Part shown: one piece after another, positions 8,098-10,796 of the stretch
Layout of the letters: each line of letters opens with the position of its first letter
How positions within the stretch are numbered: the stretch's first letter is position 1
Origin: an uncultured Bacillota bacterium
GTDB taxonomy: Bacteria > Bacillota_I > Bacilli_A > RFN20 > CAG-826
NCBI GenBank assembly: GCA_946623775.1
Contig: CAMORJ010000050.1
Span: 1 to 10,796, forward strand
Length of the DNA: 10,796 bases
Direction of reading: 5' to 3'
Translations under genes and position numbers: made by a program
Notes under the pieces: generated by a model
Told to the model about the DNA's origin: nothing
The model's database searches: none
Seen by the model: the letters and a program-made list of their open reading frames with translations, nothing else

Positions 8098-9571
8098 CAA
8101 GAACCTGCCTTACATCCTCGCGAAAGCCTATATCGCCCGTCATTACGAGATTCTTTCGCCATGCCTTGATCCTAAGGCGCTTGGGGAAATCAAAAAGAAG
8201 GTCGCCAAATACGAAGACGTTTCTTACCTCAAAGACCTCTATACCGAAGAGAACAAAAAGCTCTTTGAGGCGGAACTTGAAAAGAAGCGGCAGTGGATCC
8301 AAGCGCTCTTAGACGCCAGAGATGCCTTGAAGGCGTTCTATGCCGAATGCTTTGAGGGCAAAGAGATTTTGGAAATCAAAGGCGTGCAAGCCGCCTTGAA
8401 GAAAGTGTCTGAACAGCTGATTGCGACCGATTTCCATATGTTCTTATTCGATGCCGCGCCCTTGTATGACTTTGAGTCGAATATCGGAAACGAGCTATCC
8501 GTCTATGCCTCCTATCACAAGAAGGAAGAGTACATGGACATGGATAATTTCCGTAAATCCATTCAGGGAATCATTGATGACGTCGACGCCTTGCTAGGCA
8601 ACGTCATTGAATCCCTAGAAAAAGAAAATAGCGAATACGTGGATGCGTATTTGAATGAAACCGAACATCAATTCAGCGTATATTTCGAAAACCGCAGCCA
8701 TGGTTTGACGCGTCTCCCCAAAGGGCTGAAGGGATTGCTCTTCTGCCTGCCTTGGATCATCGGCTTTGCGGTCTTCACTCTCTATCCGCTTGTTCAGACT
8801 TTGATTTTCTCTTTCTCGTCCGTCAACTTGTCCCCTGAGGGATTTGAGACAAAGGGAATCGGTTGGGCCAACTACGTGAACCTATTCACTACCGATACCG
8901 ACTTCTTGTTAGCCCTGCAAAATTATTTGATCGAGATGGTCATCTACGTACCGCTTATCACGGTCTTCTCCTTGATGCTGGCCATGCTTTTGAACACCTC
9001 CATCAAAGGCAGGGGATTCTTCCGCACGATATTCTTCTTCCCCGTCGTCATTACTTCGGGTCCGGTCATCAAACTGCTGCTTGAGCAGGGCGTCACCTCC
9101 ATGCCAGGCGTCAATTCGCTGTTTGATTTGGATGCTTTGATGGCAAACGCTCCGGCGTTCGTCCGTACCGCATTCAACATCCTGACGGGCGATTTCATCA
9201 TGATCCTGTGGTTCAGCGGCATCCAGATACTCGTCTTCCTGACCGCTTTGCAGAAAATCGACAAGAGCGTCTATGAAGCGTCTGCGATCGATGGCGCTTC
9301 CAGGTGGGAGCAATTCTGGAAGGTCACCCTCCCTGCGCTTAATCCGACCATCGTCATCAACGTCGTGTTCACCGTGGTCATGCAATCGCTGTTTGCCTTG
9401 AACCCGATCATCTTGAAGATCCAGTCCGACATGAACGACACCTCCGAAGGAAAAGGATATGGGTATAGCTCTGCGCTGGCCTTCACCTATTTCTTGGTGA
9501 TGGTCATCGTGCTTTTGATCTTTGTGCTCATCTTCAAGAAGCACAATCGCCGCGAAAGGAAGGGGAGGTAG
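8090..9571 (+). CDS. Carbohydrate ABC transporter permease, MalF type with long N-terminal extension (pair B, first subunit)
   Basis: From ATG at 8090 the product is 493 residues, against about 300 for ordinary MalF-like subunits. Residues 1-210 are hydrophilic and helical, with Lys/Glu-rich stretches such as EIKKKVAKYEDV and EAELEKKRQWIQALLDARDAL, and match no domain I recognise. The membrane part starts at about 213 (LLFCLPWIIGFAVFTLYP) and includes FFFPVVITSGPV and ILWFSGIQILVFLTALQKID. The coupling motif is EASAIDG at 396-402 with the LPALNP end, and the YGYSSALAFTYF segment precedes the last helix. The membrane part resembles, from memory, permeases co-encoded with YIP1 and DUF5696 proteins in Bacillota. 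The start at 8090 is preferred because it gives a short 8-nt overlap and a plausible N-terminus (MNNKNLPYILAKAY). ATGs at 8024 and 8039 are in frame but lack a ribosome site. The extension should be cytoplasmic if the topology is standard. Confidence 0.85.
   Translation: MNNKNLPYILAKAYIARHYEILSPCLDPKALGEIKKKVAKYEDVSYLKDLYTEENKKLFEAELEKKRQWIQALLDARDALKAFYAECFEGKEILEIKGVQAALKKVSEQLIATDFHMFLFDAAPLYDFESNIGNELSVYASYHKKEEYMDMDNFRKSIQGIIDDVDALLGNVIESLEKENSEYVDAYLNETEHQFSVYFENRSHGLTRLPKGLKGLLFCLPWIIGFAVFTLYPLVQTLIFSFSSVNLSPEGFETKGIGWANYVNLFTTDTDFLLALQNYLIEMVIYVPLITVFSLMLAMLLNTSIKGRGFFRTIFFFPVVITSGPVIKLLLEQGVTSMPGVNSLFDLDALMANAPAFVRTAFNILTGDFIMILWFSGIQILVFLTALQKIDKSVYEASAIDGASRWEQFWKVTLPALNPTIVINVVFTVVMQSLFALNPIILKIQSDMNDTSEGKGYGYSSALAFTYFLVMVIVLLIFVLIFKKHNRRERKGR
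9562..9569 (+). promoter_or_regulatory. Ribosome binding site for the last permease
   Basis: GGGGAGGT lies 7 nt before ATG at 9577 but only 1 nt before the in-frame GTG at 9571, which overlaps the preceding stop. The spacing selects the ATG. Confidence 0.75.
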
Positions 9572-9576
9572 TGGAT

Positions 9577-10796
9577 ATGGAATTGCCATTTCTGAAGAAA
9601 ACGCCACTGCAGGCTATCCTCAATGACCTTATCAAGGTCTCCTTCCGCATGGACTATGAGCATCGTTTTGACGCCGCTTCGCTGAAGAACAACGTCCATA
9701 ACGTCAAGGTCACCGGAGAGATCCGCTATCTGGACGACTTCTTCACGCCGTTCCAGTCCGAACGTTTCTTGCTCGCCTTTGATGAGGCCAAGAGGATGGA
9801 AGGCTCATCCATTTCCGCATATGAGAGCGCAGAAGAGCTGAAGAAGGCTATTTATGCCCTAACGATAGAAGCGCATGAGGCTTGGGCCAAGAAACGCAAG
9901 AAGCCATTAAGCGAGAAGGCTCTCGCAAGGGCTTTGAAACCGGTCATCAGCTATGAGAAGGTGAACATCATCACGGCCTTCCGCCGCGAGAATAGAAATA
10001 AAGGAACATTCAAGATGCTCCTTTTGGGAAACCAGGAGAGACGTGGCATCGTTTTGACCGCCGCGATATACATTTTGCTGGTCTTGTTCGGCTTCGTGTT
10101 CTTCTATCCAATCTTATACATGATTGCCTATAGCTTCATGTCGCTTTCCGACCTCGCAGATCCCAACGTCAATTATTTGCCAACGGCTTTGAATTGGGAG
10201 AATTTCTCCGAGGCATGGCGCGTCATGGACTATCCAAAGACTTTGGCGCAGACGCTTATGGTTTCCGTGCTTCCGGCGATTTGCCAAACCGCCGTATGCG
10301 CTTTGACCGGCTGGGGCTTGGCTAGACTCAAATTCAAAGGGTCCAAGGTCGTGTTCGGATTGATCCTTTTCACCTTCTTGCTGCCGTCCTGCCTCACGAT
10401 GCTTCCGGAAGTCGCCTTCTATGCAAGGCTTGGCATCACGGGCACGCCTCTAGCCTATATCCTTCCTGCGCTATTTGGGCAGGGCTTGAAGAGCGCGGTC
10501 TTCATCTTGATCTTCTATCAGTATTTCAAAGCCATCCCGCAGGCCGTCATCGAAGCCGCCGAGATCGATGGGGCCAATACATTCGTGATTTTCTTCCGCA
10601 TCGGTTTGGCATCGGCTAAATCGGCAGTGCTTTTGACTGTGCTTCTATCAATAGTCTGGTACTATAACGAAACCGTTTTGGCCAGCGTCTTCTTCGGCAG
10701 CGCGATCACGACTTTGCCGCTGCAAATCGAAAACTTCAAAACCTCCTTCGATTCCCTCTACCAAGGAACGCCGGATTCCGGGAAGAGCGTCAATGA
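9577..10796 (+). CDS. Carbohydrate ABC transporter permease, MalG type with N-terminal extension (pair B, second subunit), C-terminus outside the window
   Basis: The frame is open to the window end, giving 406 codons. Residues 1-155 are a charged, largely helical region with no recognised domain (for example SAEELKKAIYALTIEAHEAW, then AKKRKKPLSEKALARALKP). The first membrane helix starts at about 157 (GIVLTAAIYILLVLFGFVFF), followed by YPILYMIAYSFMS, LNWENFSEAWRVMDYPKTL, and ALTGWGLARLKFKGSKVVFG. The coupling motif EAAEIDGA begins at 326, but the usual Leu-Pro and Lys-Pro that follow it are IGLASAKSA here. LLSIVWYYNETVLAS fits the late helix region of MalG relatives that I recall from loci with YIP1/DUF5696 genes. 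Roughly 40-50 residues with the last helix should lie downstream. It pairs with the preceding MalF-like subunit across a 5-nt gap. The family call is strong; the extension's role is unknown. Confidence 0.88.
   Translation, partial: MELPFLKKTPLQAILNDLIKVSFRMDYEHRFDAASLKNNVHNVKVTGEIRYLDDFFTPFQSERFLLAFDEAKRMEGSSISAYESAEELKKAIYALTIEAHEAWAKKRKKPLSEKALARALKPVISYEKVNIITAFRRENRNKGTFKMLLLGNQERRGIVLTAAIYILLVLFGFVFFYPILYMIAYSFMSLSDLADPNVNYLPTALNWENFSEAWRVMDYPKTLAQTLMVSVLPAICQTAVCALTGWGLARLKFKGSKVVFGLILFTFLLPSCLTMLPEVAFYARLGITGTPLAYILPALFGQGLKSAVFILIFYQYFKAIPQAVIEAAEIDGANTFVIFFRIGLASAKSAVLLTVLLSIVWYYNETVLASVFFGSAITTLPLQIENFKTSFDSLYQGTPDSGKSVN

Noticed and set aside
9571..9573. GTG start for the last permease
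   Set aside because: It is only 1 nt from the GGGGAGGT site. ATG at 9577 has 7 nt spacing.
8909..9607. 232-codon open frame on the minus strand
   Set aside because: It is antisense to the membrane part of the pair B permease. The His/Asp/Gln-rich composition is what antisense of hydrophobic codons gives.
10794..10796. TGA at the very end as the stop of the last permease
   Set aside because: It is not in frame. The last complete codon is AAT at 10792-10794, and the family should continue through one more helix.

Overview
The window is a stretch of bacterial DNA, about half GC by eye, in which one polycistronic unit fills the + strand from end to end. Seven genes run in the same direction with junctions from an 8-nt overlap to a 5-nt gap, so coding density is essentially 100%. 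No promoter, terminator, RNA gene, CRISPR array, insertion sequence or gene-free stretch over 300 bases was seen. Strong AGGAGG-type ribosome sites and the protein families point to Bacillota. UGA ends at least two genes and every Trp I read is UGG, so this is the standard code and not the Mycoplasma code. The closest matches I can recall are carbohydrate-uptake loci of Paenibacillus-like Bacilli and Clostridia, but the lineage is a guess from memory. An uncultured gut Bacilli lineage would also fit.

Layout: (1) 1-2046, C-terminal part of a large extracellular solute-binding protein (SBP) with a carbohydrate-binding-module-like sandwich, a helical spacer and a MalE-type SBP domain. (2) 2046-3855, a classic MalF/MalG-type permease pair, called pair A here. 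(3) 3857-5929, an exported beta-propeller + TPR-like + membrane YIP1-type protein. (4) 5926-8097, a membrane-anchored DUF5696 protein with a glycosidase-like plan. (5) 8090-10796, a second and divergent permease pair, called pair B, whose members carry unusual hydrophilic N-terminal extensions of about 210 and 155 residues. The last gene runs off the window.

Inferred function: the SBP captures an oligosaccharide outside the cell and hands it to a membrane channel built from paired permeases. The DUF5696 and propeller/YIP1 proteins would act at the outer face of the membrane, perhaps in holding, trimming or sensing the glycan. No ATP-binding subunit lies in the window, so a shared MsmX-type ATPase elsewhere is likely. 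The substrate cannot be read from the sequence.

The points most worth a second look are the two dissimilar permease pairs around the YIP1/DUF5696 core, the unexplained N-terminal domains on pair B, the DUF5696 protein as a possible uncharacterised carbohydrate-active enzyme, and a cluster of a 17-nt palindrome, a perfect but misplaced Shine-Dalgarno and a small hairpin at the DUF5696/pair B junction.
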